Part shown: piece by piece, positions 37,677 to 50,313 of the stretch
Layout of the letters: every line of letters starts with the position of its first letter
Numbering within the stretch: the first letter of the stretch is position 1
NCBI GenBank assembly: GCA_035578155.1
Contig: JAPWDM010000008.1
Span: 24,948,598-25,012,597 of the forward strand
Length of the DNA stretch: 64,000 bases
Reading direction: 5' to 3'
From: Brachynemurus nebulosus
Taxonomy: Eukaryota > Arthropoda > Insecta > Neuroptera > Myrmeleontidae
Made by a program: the position numbers and the translations under genes
Notes under the pieces: generated by a model
The model's database searches: none
The model's input: only the letters and a program-made list of their open reading frames with translations
What the model was told of the DNA's origin: nothing

Positions 37677-39013
37677 CTTTGCATTCACTTTTCAAGTAAA
37701 TATAAAAAAAAAAAAAACTCATAAAATTATATAAACGTTGACAATAATTATTTTACCTCTAATTGTAAGGTGTCCAGATGAAAGTGAAAATGAAAATAAC
37801 ATTTATCTCAAACCAATTGTATCTAATCTGTATTTAAAAATAAAATTTAAAGTTATACTTGCACTGTTAATCACAGAGTTGAAATGTTAAATAGTCTTTT
37901 AAACTAATGGTCACCACGCATTTTTTCTTAAGAGGCTCTATTATTCTTGTTAAAATTATATTTGTGCCATAAATATTACAAGTTTGTAGAAAATTTTTTT
38001 TCAAAAACATTCCATGTGTCTTATTTAATTGTTAATTAAAACATATTATTTTAAAGTAATTATATTTATTATGTAATTGCTTAATTAAATTAAAATATGT
38101 TGCGGTGATCAATTAAAATTTGGCATTTGTTCACAAACGTCCTAATTAGAACTTGAGGCAAGCGTGGATACAGAATCACGGGAGCCATGAATTCCCCTGA
38201 ACGGAGACAAATTTAAATTTGATCGTGGTTTTTCAGTTCTTTTCTTACTTTAGTTCTATTCACAAACGGACTAACAATCTTGGCCGTATAAGGTCGTTTA
38301 GTATCAGTTGCCACATTTTGCTAAATTTACAGCGTTAAATGTCAAGTTGTATGGAAATCAGATCAGCGATCACAGATTGACCGCCTCTAATATCTGGCTA
38401 CTCTATAGACGTGGGTCAATCGGGCTTATGTAAGTCCATTTGTCCATTTGCGTTTCTATTGTATACAACTAAGTTCGTCTAATTTTGCTTCATTTGTTGT
38501 ATTTGTTTGATGACGTCCGACCAATTTACGTTGATTCGACCTATATTTAATAGACTTTATAGTGGGTTTAGTCACAGAATTAATCACAGAATTCGATATT
38601 TTTGTGTATTATTGTCAAGATTTATCTAGAAACTCTTATGCCTAGCTGAGCAGTTATTAAACTTTATGTTCAGGGAAGACATTTAGGGTAATAACTATTT
38701 TAACTACGGATATTCTTCGAGAAAACTTTCTTGTAAGTTTTAAATGTTCGAAAGCATTTAACAGACAATAAAATTGTATGTGAATATCCTTCAAAGATCT
38801 CGTGGTTAGTTTGATTCTTTTAAAATTACCCTCTGTTCCAAATAATATTACATTATGTAAGTTTTATAACTGGATATCTGGTAACATTAAATTGATTCGT
38901 TTACCGATACACATTGAATAGACAAAAATGAAATTATATTTTTTTCTCTTTTTAATGGGGAAGTCTCGTAATGTGGATAACGTAATATGTTACATTTAAC
39001 TAAAATATAGACC
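37677..39013. other. Stretch without gene
   Basis: AT-rich; a moderately GC-richer block at 38150-38580 without ORF or recognised ends. Confidence 0.35.
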
Positions 39014-39230
39014 AAAATTAATAAACGGATGAAAAAATTTTTGAAATCCGTTAACAAATAACTGAGAAATACAAGATCAAAGTTTAAGGTGAAATGATTG
39101 ATTTCCAATTCACTTGTGACGTCAAATATCCGCACAATCAAACACCGAGTGTCTTTTATACAATATTTTTTTAATTTAATTATATTAAATTACCATGGAT
39201 TTAATATTTAAAAAATAGTTATTTTCGATA
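39014..39230 (+). repeat. Left arm of a 217-bp inverted duplication
   Basis: Gapless inverse of 39365-39581, with a single difference noticed in the part compared base by base (aatcAaac against aatcGaac). The last bases TTCGATA are also the first bases of the foldback element at 39224. Confidence 0.92.
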
Positions 39231-39766
39231 CATATGCGTAAAGAGAGGTATTCTAGTAGGCTTAAATTGGGGCACGAGTCTAAGGGACTGACGCATATAC
39301 AACGAGATCGAGTGCGCTGTTATACCTCCACGAGCCGTCAGGCGAGTGGGGGTAAGCGCACGAGTATCGAAAATAACTATTTTTTAAATATTAAATCCAT
39401 GGTAATTTAATATAATTAAATTAAAAAAATATTGTATAAAAGACACTCGGTGTTCGATTGTGCGGATATTTGACGTCACAAGTGAATTGGAAATCAATCA
39501 TTTCACCTTAAACTTTGATCTTGTATTTCTCAGTTATTTGTTAACGGATTTCAAAAATTTTTTCATCCGTTTATTAATTTTTTCATCCGTTTATTAACTA
39601 AGGGACTGACGCATACACAACGAGATCGAGTGCGCTGTTATACCTCCACGAGCCGTCAGGCGAGTGGGGGTAAGCGCACGAGATCTCGTTGTGCATGCGT
39701 CAGTCCCTTTAGTAAGTGCTCCAGTTTAAGCCTACTGGATACCTCACTTTACGCATACGTATCGAA
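39224..39766. mobile_element. Foldback MITE, rearranged and carrying inverted flank DNA
   Basis: Ends TTCGATACATATGCGTAAAG and, inverted, TTCGATACGTATGCGTAAAG; the arms continue to about 90 bp ('taggcttaaa', 'gggactgacgcat', 'acaacgagat'). An 85-bp core occurs twice in direct orientation (39280-39364 and 39598-39682), and between the copies lies the inverted copy of the left flank. An unrearranged element would be near 225 bp. The 66-codon ORF here is an accident of the arms. Confidence 0.85.
39365..39581 (-). repeat. Right arm of the 217-bp inverted duplication
   Basis: Inverse of 39014-39230; followed by a short tandem copy of 'ttaattttttcatccgttta' before the second core of the foldback element. 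Confidence 0.92.
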
Positions 39767-40167
39767 CATAATTTTTTATAACGACGCAATTTGGGAGAAG
39801 GTTGAAAAAATTCTTCGTGAAAAAAATTAATTATTTTTAAGTAATCTTAGAAAATAGTAGGGTTAATTTTATTTTATAATGTTATATGAAAAAAATTTTT
39901 TTTTTATTAATTTGTTGATCGTTTTTATTTTTTTTTTTATTAATTTTTTGATCGTTTCCATGTTTAATTTGAATATGATTATCATTCACAAATGAATATC
40001 ATTATTTTCTCACATAGTTTTAGCTGCTTTCACGCACAGTTGTACTTTCGCGCACAGTTACTATCATTTGTTTTACAATGATATGAAAACTGTTCTTTAC
40101 GCCCACTACACAACGCTCGAATATTGAACTTTAGAAGCGGGTGTTATAAAAAATTATTTTTTATATA

Positions 40168-40395
40168 TAGTCGACTCTCGTTAATTCAAACCTGCGATAA
40201 TTCGAACCTCTCTATAATTCAAAGTTATCACGAGTTCCCTATAAAATCTCTTTATATTTCGAACTAAATCAATACATTTTTATGTACTTGGTAATTCGAA
40301 CGAAAAAATCATTGTTACGTAACAAAACGACGCGTTAATTCGAACTTGACGTCAAACATTTGACAATTACAGAGAGAAAGAGACAGAAAGATTGT
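40168..40395 (+). mobile_element. pogo/Tigger-like element end
   Basis: TATAGTCGACTCTCGTTAAT followed by repeated 'aattcgaac' words fits a pogo/Tigger terminus. No opposite end was found, so truncated. Confidence 0.45.
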
Positions 40396-40437
40396 AAGTA
40401 CATTTTGAGACAAGTTCAAACTTGTACATATCATCGT

Positions 40438-40480
40438 AGGGGAGACTGAGGCTAAATGGTAAATTGTCAAAACCATTTTT
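40438..40480 (+). mobile_element. AGGGGAG element C, left end only
   Basis: AGGGGAGACTGAGGCTAAAT resembles the termini at 5697 and 27684. A matching right end was not found. Confidence 0.5.
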
Positions 40481-40954
40481 CTGCATTATTTTTCGAACGT
40501 CAACAGTTACAAAGCTGAAATTTTGACCTTAGAGGGCTTTCTTGACTAGAAAGCAAACGACGTTAGTAATGTGAGGTTCATCTTATTGAGGTTCATATTT
40601 TCAAAAATTTTTGATTACTATAATAAAGTGATCATCCTCGTGTAAATTTTTAATATATTAAAGAATAGGTACTCATTAAAGAAATACAAAAATATACGGT
40701 GTGAAGCCTGAGTTCGTGCAAATTCATCGTAATTTACGGTATCTATTTTTATGACTATTATTTAGAGGTTATAAAAATAGGTTATTTTAGATTCAGTTTT
40801 ATCGCAGTATTTGTGAATTATAATTATAAAATGTGAGTAAAATACATTATTTATCCTTTGTTTAAGAATTTATTTCATAATAGACATTTGTTCCAATAAC
40901 GGGTGTTTAACTTCTAGTGTTAATATTTTTCTTCCGTTCCGATATGCCTGCTAA

Positions 40955-41627
40955 CGCTCCTTTCACATTATACGGTTTTTGCCGTACGGCAAAAAACCGT
41001 ACGGTCGCATTTTTTTAGTGTAGTGAAGAAGAGCATTGGACCTTCCACATTACACGGTCACGGCAAAATGCCGTTGCCGTGCCGTGTAGCAGCCGTCTCT
41101 TGCCACTGGACTTGACGGTTGCCGTACGGCGTTTTTAGCTCAGTAGTGTATGTAATTAAATGGATGCTTTCACATTAGACGGCTTTTTAACGTACGGCAT
41201 TAACAATATTTTGTTGAATTTCATGTTAATTATTAATTTTATTTGTGAAATGGATGAAACTAATGTTGAATGTGATAACCAGTATTTTAATAGATTGTAT
41301 GTAATTTCGAAATTGTGTGTTTTGATGTTAAGTTCGTTAAGAAATTAATCAAATGAGTCTGTAAACATCCGAAAATAGTTGAAAAACTTATTTTCGTAAT
41401 TTTTCAGGTCTTCAAAGAGTGTGATAATAAATAATCCTACTTTCTATTTCCTCTGATTTATAAAATTAACTTTAATGACACTTATTATTTGTATAATGTT
41501 GCAAGTCGAATAAAGATATTCAGTTTACAACGGCAAAAAACCGTGCAATGTGAAAGTAACAATATCACGGTAAAAAGCCGTACGGTTTTTTACCGTACGG
41601 CGAAAACCGTACAATGTAAAAGGAGCG
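40955..41627. mobile_element. Probable PIF/Harbinger-type MITE, 673 bp
   Basis: TAA flanks both ends (40952-40954 and 41628-41630). Ends CGCTCCTTTCACATTATACG and the inverse CGCTCCTTTTACATTGTACG match for about 50 bp. The palindrome CCGTACGG and 'gccgtacggc' words recur through both halves. A 3-bp TAA duplication suits PIF/Harbinger. The small ORFs are repeat-derived. Confidence 0.8.
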
Positions 41628-41630
41628 TAA

Positions 41631-42805
41631 CAGTTTGTAAAAGAAAAACATTAATAAATCAAACTTTTTGGGTTATATTTTCTTAAAAACATATTCATTG
41701 GATTAAAAAAACTTGCTTTCATGTTTATTAAGAAAAAAAAATGGCTGTTTAATTTATTTATTAATTTTTATAAGTCAGTTTAATTACACAACTAAAAATA
41801 GCGTTCCGGCATAGGGGCCTTTACGTTATACCTTAATTTTTCTTTTACAATTTTGTTTGATATTGTGTTAATTTTTATTTTCAACCATAAAAAAATGGTA
41901 GACTTCTCCATTCTGAGATTCTATATACCGCGGTATGATTCGCTTGATGACAAGCTATTAATTTCAAACTTAAATCATTCAAAAATATTGCTCCGGAACA
42001 AATGTCTAACTGTTTGATGTTACGTACTATATGTAACGTAATGAATTTATGCTCGTACTGTAATCCTTTCTTGCTATGCATGTCGTGTAAAAATCGTGTG
42101 CCATCACCATGGTAATGCGGGAGATGAAAAAAGATAATAAATGTGATTTTTTCTTCTCGTTCTCTCGACGACACTCTCGCAGGGGGCTTTCCCACCCTAT
42201 TGTCATCTTTGCATTGTTCTTCAATTTATTATTATGTCTTCTCTATAACTGTTTCAACAGGTCTCTCTGGAAAAGGATCGTTTCATTAAACGATTGATAC
42301 ATTATTGTTTGATTTTTTTCTTTTCGTTTTTACTTTTTTTTGTTTATTTTTGTACAAAATGTTGCAAAATTAGTTTAATTTAAAGGAAAACAGAAGTGTA
42401 TGGGACAGTTATAAAGTTATACTGAGTTGTGAAAATTCACTTTAATGTTTTTTTTCTTTCTTGTTCATCGAAAAGTTTTCGGAAACAATTTTGTTGTATA
42501 ATATTATTTGAAAATGTAATGATGAAGTCTATATTAAATATAACAGAGGCAAGAATTGGGTCAGGAGTTTCCCTGTACCCTAGTATATTAACTCATCTTT
42601 GCTATTGGGATTCAACATTCATAATTTAAACTACAAAAGCTTGATGTAAGATAAACCCATAAAATTATGCCAAAACACAATATTTCAGTAAAAATTATAA
42701 TTCCAAACCGAAATAAAAAAATTATCTCAAATTACAACAGTTATGCTTTAAAATTCATAGAAAACCATTTAAATAATTTTCACTTATTATTACACGAGAG
42801 GTTTG
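41631..42805. other. Stretch without confirmed gene
   Basis: Includes a modestly GC-richer patch at 42050-42210 where three short ORFs overlap in different frames; none shows a domain. Confidence 0.35.
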
Positions 42806-43006
42806 CATTTTTTCGAATAAATTTGTGTTTATATATGTATAACGAAAATTTGTTGCCTAGCAATTTAACAAGAAGAACTGTCAACTAACAAAAACGCGAC
42901 AGCGAAGCTGAAGCGTTTTTGCGTTGACAGTTCTTCGAGTTAAATTGTTTTTAGGCAAGAAATTTGACTTGTAGAAAACACAAATTTATTCAGAAAAAAT
43001 ATAAAA
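42806..43006. repeat. Foldback hairpin 'R', about 90-bp arms
   Basis: 'gaagaactgtcaac' and its inverse 'gttgacagttcttc' lie either side of a loop 'gacagcgaagctgaa'; pairing continues outward through 'aatttaac', 'ttgcctag' and 'gaataaatttgtgttt' with small gaps. Probably a foldback MITE. Confidence 0.8.
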
Positions 43007-46000
43007 CTCAAGTGTCAAGTGTAATATGGTAAGACAATTTAACAAATAAAATAAATTAGTGTTGGGATCTGTCGAATGATGATATGACATCTGGTGTTGA
43101 AAAATCATACTATTCTTAAAGTGCATTTGCTCAAATGTCATTTATGAGCTGAATTTTGCAGATCTGAAAATACATACAATTGATTTAGTTTTTCCATATA
43201 TTTACAGTTCTCCAGTTATTTTGCAAGTAGTCACATTTGCAAGTAGAAATTCGGTATTTTGATGCCAAAAATAGAGTATCTATTTTTAAGTTATTCAATT
43301 TCTGAATAAAAATGAAAACTTAACTCAATGATATCGTCAGGTTTGTTCAGTTGTTTCTCTACTAAAAATGCAAGGATAATTTAGTTGTCAGCTCTAGTTT
43401 TTGATTCTTCTTTTTAAATTCTTCATGAAATTATAGCTAAAAGATTGATCCAAAACATAGTTCTTCAGTGAAATTTATATTTGTATCAAACTGTACAATT
43501 TCGATTGCAAAAATGAAAATTGTTCTCTAAAATTACTGCAATTGAAGCCTTAAATCTATTGGAAGTCATTTGGATGATCTCTAATTTCAAAAAGAGAAAA
43601 TTTTACCTCGTGACGCTGTCAAGTGTATTAAGCCGCTTTAGATCCATAAAATTCTTTATTTAATTAAGTAACATATTATTGAATAGAAAACCAAATTTTT
43701 GTACGTAGATAAAATTTCTAAACGGAATTTTGACATTTTGACTACAAAATTATTAAAAAAAAAAAACTATTTTAACCACATGATGTCCTTAAAATTTGAT
43801 ATTTTGGATATTTTTCAATAGAAGACGTCAAAATCCGTTAAATTTCTAACGGATCTTAATAAATCTTTGTACAATATACATTATAAAAAATACAAAAGTG
43901 AATCCACTTAACTAATTAACAAATTATATAATAATTCTGTAAATGGTAATATTTACACAAATTATTTAAATTTACATACATAATTTAAGTGATTAACATT
44001 TCAATAGCGCGTTGCGAGCGAGACATGTCTTTATTCATTGATTGTTTGTTGAAATGTATCTGATTATATAACCTAAAACACTTTATTACATTCCATACAT
44101 AAATTTCCATTTTTTTGATAAAACTAGTTACACTGCTTTTAAGGCCTGATTTGATGAAAACAAAAAAAATTAAAACAAGAAAATCAAGTTTTGTTTTTGA
44201 AGTTAATTATTTTTGTTTATTAATTGCACTTAATTACCGTAAAGTAATTTGTTACTCTTAAATACTTTTGATACAATCAGCTGTTCATATTTTATCCACC
44301 ATTTTTATACTGCGCCGTGTCATACTGCGCATAATGCCATTTTAGTTGTGTAATCGCACATTTTTGTTGCAAAGACTATCCTTATTTAACAGTATCACAT
44401 GATTTGATATAGGTACTTTTTATCGTAAAAGAAAAAAAAAACGTAAAGAAAAGTAAAGTAATTGGAAAAAATTCTGTTGAGTGTAGCTCTCAACGAATTG
44501 ATTCAATTTACATTGTAAATATATGTTACTCCAATTTTTATGTCAATTGTCTCTCTTCAGTCTCCAATATATTTTTTCATCTTTATTCATGATAGGATTT
44601 CATTTTCTTGTTATATGTAGCTTTTAAATCGATATTACAGTTCTTTTCAACGGGGGAAATGTAAAACTTTTATTGGTGTTTAATTTTACTTAATACATTT
44701 TGTAAACTGACCACGTCTTCCTGAAATAGAAACGAGATCTGAATGATACACCCAAATCGAAAGAGGGAATTTCGTCTTCAAATAAACTTTTCGTGTTTTG
44801 ATACCCAAAAAGATACTATAAAATTCTAACAGAAACTTTTGAATTGGAAATCCGATACTTTTTTTTCCAAAAATAAAAAAAAATTCATCTTTGTAATGTC
44901 ACCCAGTATACTCAATTGGATTTAGACTGTGAAATTGCAAATTTAACTGTTAGAAGTTTAATTTACATTATATTTCAAAACTGAAATTCAGTATTTGGAT
45001 TCAAAAAAATTGATAAAATTTACAATCATAACTATTTATAGGTTTGCAGTTGGTTATTTTATTAATTTATGATGTCAAGATTATTTTTACAATAAACTTT
45101 CAAAAAAAAAAGTTATAAGGTTAGAATGAATGTAATTGCAATATATTAAGGTTATGTTTCAAGAATAAATTTTAATAAACATTCATTGACCTTCAATTAT
45201 TACCACAATTTACCTTTTTTCTTCACTTCTAATTAAAATACTTTTACATATCATGCAAATTAAGAATGCACGTTTTCATTCCATTCTGTTGTATGTCCGA
45301 AAATGAAAGCATTTTTAATGTTAATTGGTTAGAAAAATAAGTTAAGAGAAGAGATAAATAATATGTAGTCTTTATCAGACAGAGAAAATACATACTCATA
45401 ACCATCATAACTTTAAATCTTTAAATGATTAAGACGAGTTAACTCGTCATCTAATATGGCGACTCAAAATGTTTTGATATGTACATATATATTCACTGGT
45501 ACAAGTGGCAGATTTTTCGAAATACGGTATAATTGTAAGTAATGTTCAATTTTACAAACATGGTTTAGTATAATTTCAATTTTGCAAATTCCTAGGGTTG
45601 GTATTTTTTGATGTTGGCATCTCTACTTGCTACTTTGCAGTATTTGCTACTCTTAGTAAAAGGTCCGGCATTTTGAGACAAAAAATTGTCTCTATGGTTA
45701 AAATAAAAGGGCTAAAACAGTTATGTTATAAAATTATAAATATGAACCTGCCTGGCCAAGTTACGTGCTATCACCTTTCCTTGTTAGTTATGCTTGCACA
45801 GCGACTATGATGATTACAGACCTACAGATTACTTTTTCTAATACATTATTCGTAATGTTGCAAAGAAGATGTGACAATTTGTATTTATTAGATTTAGGTG
45901 AAGTTTTTTTTAGAAGTAATCCGATAAATTAGTTTTTCTAGTTTTTTATTTTTAATAATCAGTCGTTTAGGATTTATTTTAAAAAATGTAGATCACGCCA

Positions 46001-46249
46001 TTCAGTAATGTAAATTGGTAAGGACAACTTTATTTGGAATTTGCGGAATACATTATGTATTTAACTAGTGTAACCCATTCCAGTTTCGTATGGGAGTTGT
46101 TTTGTTTCGTTAAGATTTCGGAGTCATAATCATAAAGTCCTTATAGATTCGTGATGCCTGTCATTGCGTTGGGTGGTCTCCCTTAATTGATTTGTAAAAG
46201 TGTCGGTCAAAAAATAAGGGGCCTTTTTGTTTACATTGAATGTGAAAAA
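43007..46249. other. Long stretch without gene or clear elements
   Basis: AT-rich and unique-looking. Short ORFs up to 73 codons show no domain. It could be intron 2 of GTP cyclohydrolase I or intergenic DNA. Confidence 0.4.
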
Positions 46250-46595
46250 ATACACCTGTCGCAGCATCCTGCATAACATAGCGAATTTCCGTTTATAAAA
46301 ATTAGTTTTTCTCGGAAACTAGTTGACAGAATAGTTGTTCAAAAACCTTTTTATGTAATTTTTGCTCCTTTTTCCAATGATGTAAGAAAGTGTCGCAAAA
46401 ACCATGTTCCGAGTATCGAATGTGTCTGGCTGGAGAACTCATCCACGATTTTTGGATTTCCAACATTTTCACCAAGTTTCGTAAAAATAGATATTTCATT
46501 CAAATCTCAAAACAAATTTCTGTCATAGTCCCGGGCTCAAGTCGCGCCATGACAATCACTGTAATAGCTGAATTTCCGATTTGAAAACTCGTTAA
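46250..46595 (+). mobile_element. HINE-like element, copy 5 (no microsatellite)
   Basis: Has the 5' start (ATACACCTGTCGCAGC) and the 3' part to CGTTAA, but the (TA)n tract and its neighbours are deleted, leaving 346 bp. Confidence 0.85.
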
Positions 46596-49453
46596 TATAC
46601 GTACTAATGATCATCCTGTCTATTTTATCAGTTCTGTATAGCTGATAGACAAAAGATTCTATTCATTATTAGCTCTTTGACTACACTTGAATCACTTCAT
46701 AATTAATGAAGCTCGAATGAAGTAGAAGCATATAACAGCAATAAACGTATTACCGCCCTCGTGTGTTACGGACGTACAACAGACAATATTCTATTCGTCA
46801 GCAGTATAAAGATAGAAGCAACAAGTAACTTTATGAGAAATTAGCCATGGAACGAACGGTAGCGGTATTGTCGGTACAGTTGCTCGGGACCATCTACAAT
46901 TCTAAATGTACCGACGGCCGTGATCTGACAGTGACAATAGCATCGCTAATGGTTTGAGTTGATTTTATTAATGAAAATGAACTAGCCTTGTCTTTCTTGT
47001 CTGATACGTATGTATACACTTGATGAAAGCATCGTTCTTGTATAAATGAATTATCCTAACAAAATTTTCAGTCACTTGTTTAAATTGGATATTTATTGAA
47101 AATTAATATTGAGGCGGTTATAAAGTTTTGAATGTTTTAGTGTTAATTAAATTAGTAATAACTTCCAAATGGATGTTTTATGTGTGTTACTAATAAATAG
47201 AAGTTTAATTTAATAATGATACTTCATAAATTTTGTAAAAATAATCAAATAATAATTGTTTAATTTTAAATGAAAAAATTTTCGCGAAAAACGGTGCATT
47301 GTACTGACGTCACAATTTGAAAACAAACATCAATGTCAGTTTTGTTAAGGTCAAAAATTTGATGGTAACTTCTCTGCTTTGCAGAATATAAAAAAGTGCG
47401 AAACAGAGAAAGAAATATGGTGTTCATATTCTAAACAAAATAAACAAATTATACATAACATTATTGATGAAAATTACTCACATTACTGATGAAAAAATAA
47501 ATTCTAACTTGAAATTTAGTGCCATGTTAAATTGTACTGCCTTTTTATTTATGTTTTTAATTAAATGTACGAGTATTAATAGTATGCAAGAAATAAGTTT
47601 TTTCTCTAAAGTGACATTTGGCGTCATTTTTACTCTTATAATTTAGTAGTCGTTTTTTCAATCGGTTATAGATGGCATAATGGGCTTATAAAATCTAGTT
47701 GTTAGGTGGAACACCTCGTAAAATATAATTTTACCATAAAATTATAATTTTATAAAATCTAGATGTTAGGTGGAACAGTAGCTTTAATTTTTTTACTAAT
47801 TTTGTAAGGCTGGATGGGTGATGGCAACGACATCTATAATATACATTTTTCCGGGCTCATTAACGAATATAAATAATGGTAACCGTGGAAATAAATAAAT
47901 TTAAAATATTTTTAAACAAGCCGTAAAATCTGAATACAAATGTTTGCTATTTACAGTTAATTTTTTTTATAAATAAATTTGAACAATTTGATTTGTTCAG
48001 TTTGAACAATAAAATACTGGATGAAGTATAACAGTTATATTAAAAAAGTAATTAAACAATTTTCGACGTTAATATGGATATAATTATCAAGACAATATTT
48101 CCTTCCAACCTTGGACTATGCAGAGGAAAAAGTTGCTGGTGTCGGTGAAGTACGTCAGGGAAATTCGAGAATTAAGAAATGCTGGCATAAGTCATTTAGT
48201 TTAATGTAGAGTCATAAGACAAACATCAATAACTTTAACTCCTTGTGAAACATTATTTCATGTGACTATGTGAGTTAAAATACATCAAATGTTTTTAATT
48301 TTGTATTTATGGATTGACGTGTAGACGTTAATACTGTTGACAGATAAATAAGGAATGACATATTAGTTGCAATTGCATTTATAATCAAAGTGAATCAATG
48401 TAAATATTTTTATTTAATATTTTTTATTATACTAACACATATGAGCCCGTATTAATGCTTGTTTTCTCCACTACTCACGCTGCAATCGATTTAATTGCCC
48501 CCACCATATACTTCGCACGCTGCCTATAGTGAGCAGGATCAGGGCAAGGTGACTTGGCGTATCCCCTACAAAATTAAAATTCCAACTCATGTTTTAAGTT
48601 TTAGAGATTCTTGAACTGTTTCTGTCTATCGGTCTGTCTGTTTGTTCGTAAAACTTTTTAATGCACAAAATTCTGGGGTCATTTGGTCGATTTTGATGAA
48701 ATTTTCACGGTTTATACGAATTGGTCTTTAGATGATTCTCTGTGAATTTCATTGCAAACATATAATTATTAAACGCTGATATCTTACTGTTCGTCCGTTA
48801 CATTCTAAGGGTTGTTTAAAGACGTTTTACTGGTTTATACAAGCATATTACCCCTGACATCACCCCTGCTGAATGTATATGATTATGTTTCCTATAAATG
48901 GCGCACTTGAAATTGTACTGCGGTCTACTCATACGAAAATATGTATATGTTCATTTCATTAAATTATATCACACAATAAAATTAGAATTTTATGACAATT
49001 AATTCTGTGATATTCTAAAAAATGAAAAAGAAAAATCTTTTCAATTGTTCCATTTTATCACTGTTTTCTCGAAAAGCTTATCTTTTATTCAAGTTGTCAA
49101 TTTCATTTTTAAGTACATACAAGAAAACTAACCCAATGCATTACACCAACATCAGAGTAGAAAAAGAATAAAATAAAATAAAAAAAATTGTGGGAGCCTG
49201 GGTGACATAATGATGATTTTCCCATACTTCAGTGCTTAAGTTACTTTATACCTTTTACGTTAAGTGCTTCACAATTTTATACACCACTGCGACAAAAATA
49301 TATGGTAACACTAAGTTCACAGTACTGTCACCATGATTTGATCAAATAAAATTGATTACACTGCCTATTCTTTTACTAATGCAGGTGAGAAAAAGAAAAA
49401 AAATATATTTTGTAGTCTTTTTAAAAAATAAAGAAATATATTTTGTTGTTTTA
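46596..49453. other. Long stretch without gene
   Basis: A 63-bp-spaced direct duplication of 'ataaaatctag.tgttaggtg' lies at 47688 and 47751. A 'ggtctgtctgtttgttcgta' LINE-tail-like block lies at about 48600-48790. 46780-46960 is GC-richer but uncoded. Confidence 0.4.
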
Positions 49454-50120
49454 TTAAGGGGAGATTCGCTAAAAAAAAATCGATTTTTTTTTTCATAATT
49501 ATGTTCCTTAAGGTGTTAAAAAAGCTATGGGCATTTTAGTGCACGCACTTTACTATAATTCAATTTAAATAAAAAACTTTAAATGCTTTTTTCTCGAAAG
49601 TACGTTTTTTGACATGGTTCCTCATGTATCTCAAAAAATATTTGAGATATCGACATAAATCAAAGTGCATATTATTCCTCAATACCGTCATTTTGGCAGG
49701 AACTTGGATCTTTTGGTTTCGTAATATATTTTCAAAATGACGGTTGTTTATAGTCGAGAAAAAGCTGTGATTTTTGAAAATTTCTTTTCAAAATGCGATT
49801 TCTTGCTGGTTTTTTATTTTTTTTTTCTTAGATCCTAGTTAGTGCCATAACTGTACATGTATATTTTCAGAAAATTTTTGATTTTTTGATTTTGATTTAC
49901 TGGGGATTTCAGAACGCGAGGAACCATCAAGGTGGAAAAATCTCGCAGTGTCGATTTCAAAGCCATTTATACTCAGCTTTGTTAATTCAAGACATGTAGA
50001 AACAATGTTATATGTATAATTAATTTTTTTTTTTATAAAATATTTATTTGTATAAAAAAATAATAACGATAATAATAAAAAAGGTAGATTTTTGATGTTT
50101 TTTTGGCGAATCTCCCCTTA
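49454..50120. mobile_element. TTAA-flanked element 'S2', 667 bp
   Basis: TTAAGGGGAGATTCGC at the left and, inverted, TAAGGGGAGATTCGCC at the right. Related to S1 (16365) by ends and by the poly-A plus 'tcgattttttttt' that follows. Confidence 0.8.
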
Positions 50121-50313
50121 GAAAAAAGTGTATCTTTTATTTTTTTTAAGAAATATTATAAAGACATCATTTAGTGTACAGCGTGATTCATATAATAAGT
50201 TTTTAATGCAGTATGTATTATGAAAAAATATTTTCAATTTTTTCTGATTATTAAATATTTTACATTTAAATGTATTGCAAACATACATAATATTAATATA
50301 TGTATTATACATA

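Noticed and set aside
39630..39830. 66-codon Cys/Ser-rich ORF
   Set aside because: Falls across the arms of the foldback element.
42105..42140. ATGGTAATGCGG, similar to the CMVMRG end of GTP cyclohydrolase I
   Set aside because: The flanking codons do not continue the family sequence in that frame and no splice acceptor fits; chance match.
46850..46950. GC-richer patch with 'tcggtaca'...'tgtaccga' as a possible hairpin RNA
   Set aside because: The stem is only 8 bp and pairing does not extend; could be a regulatory patch but nothing supports it.
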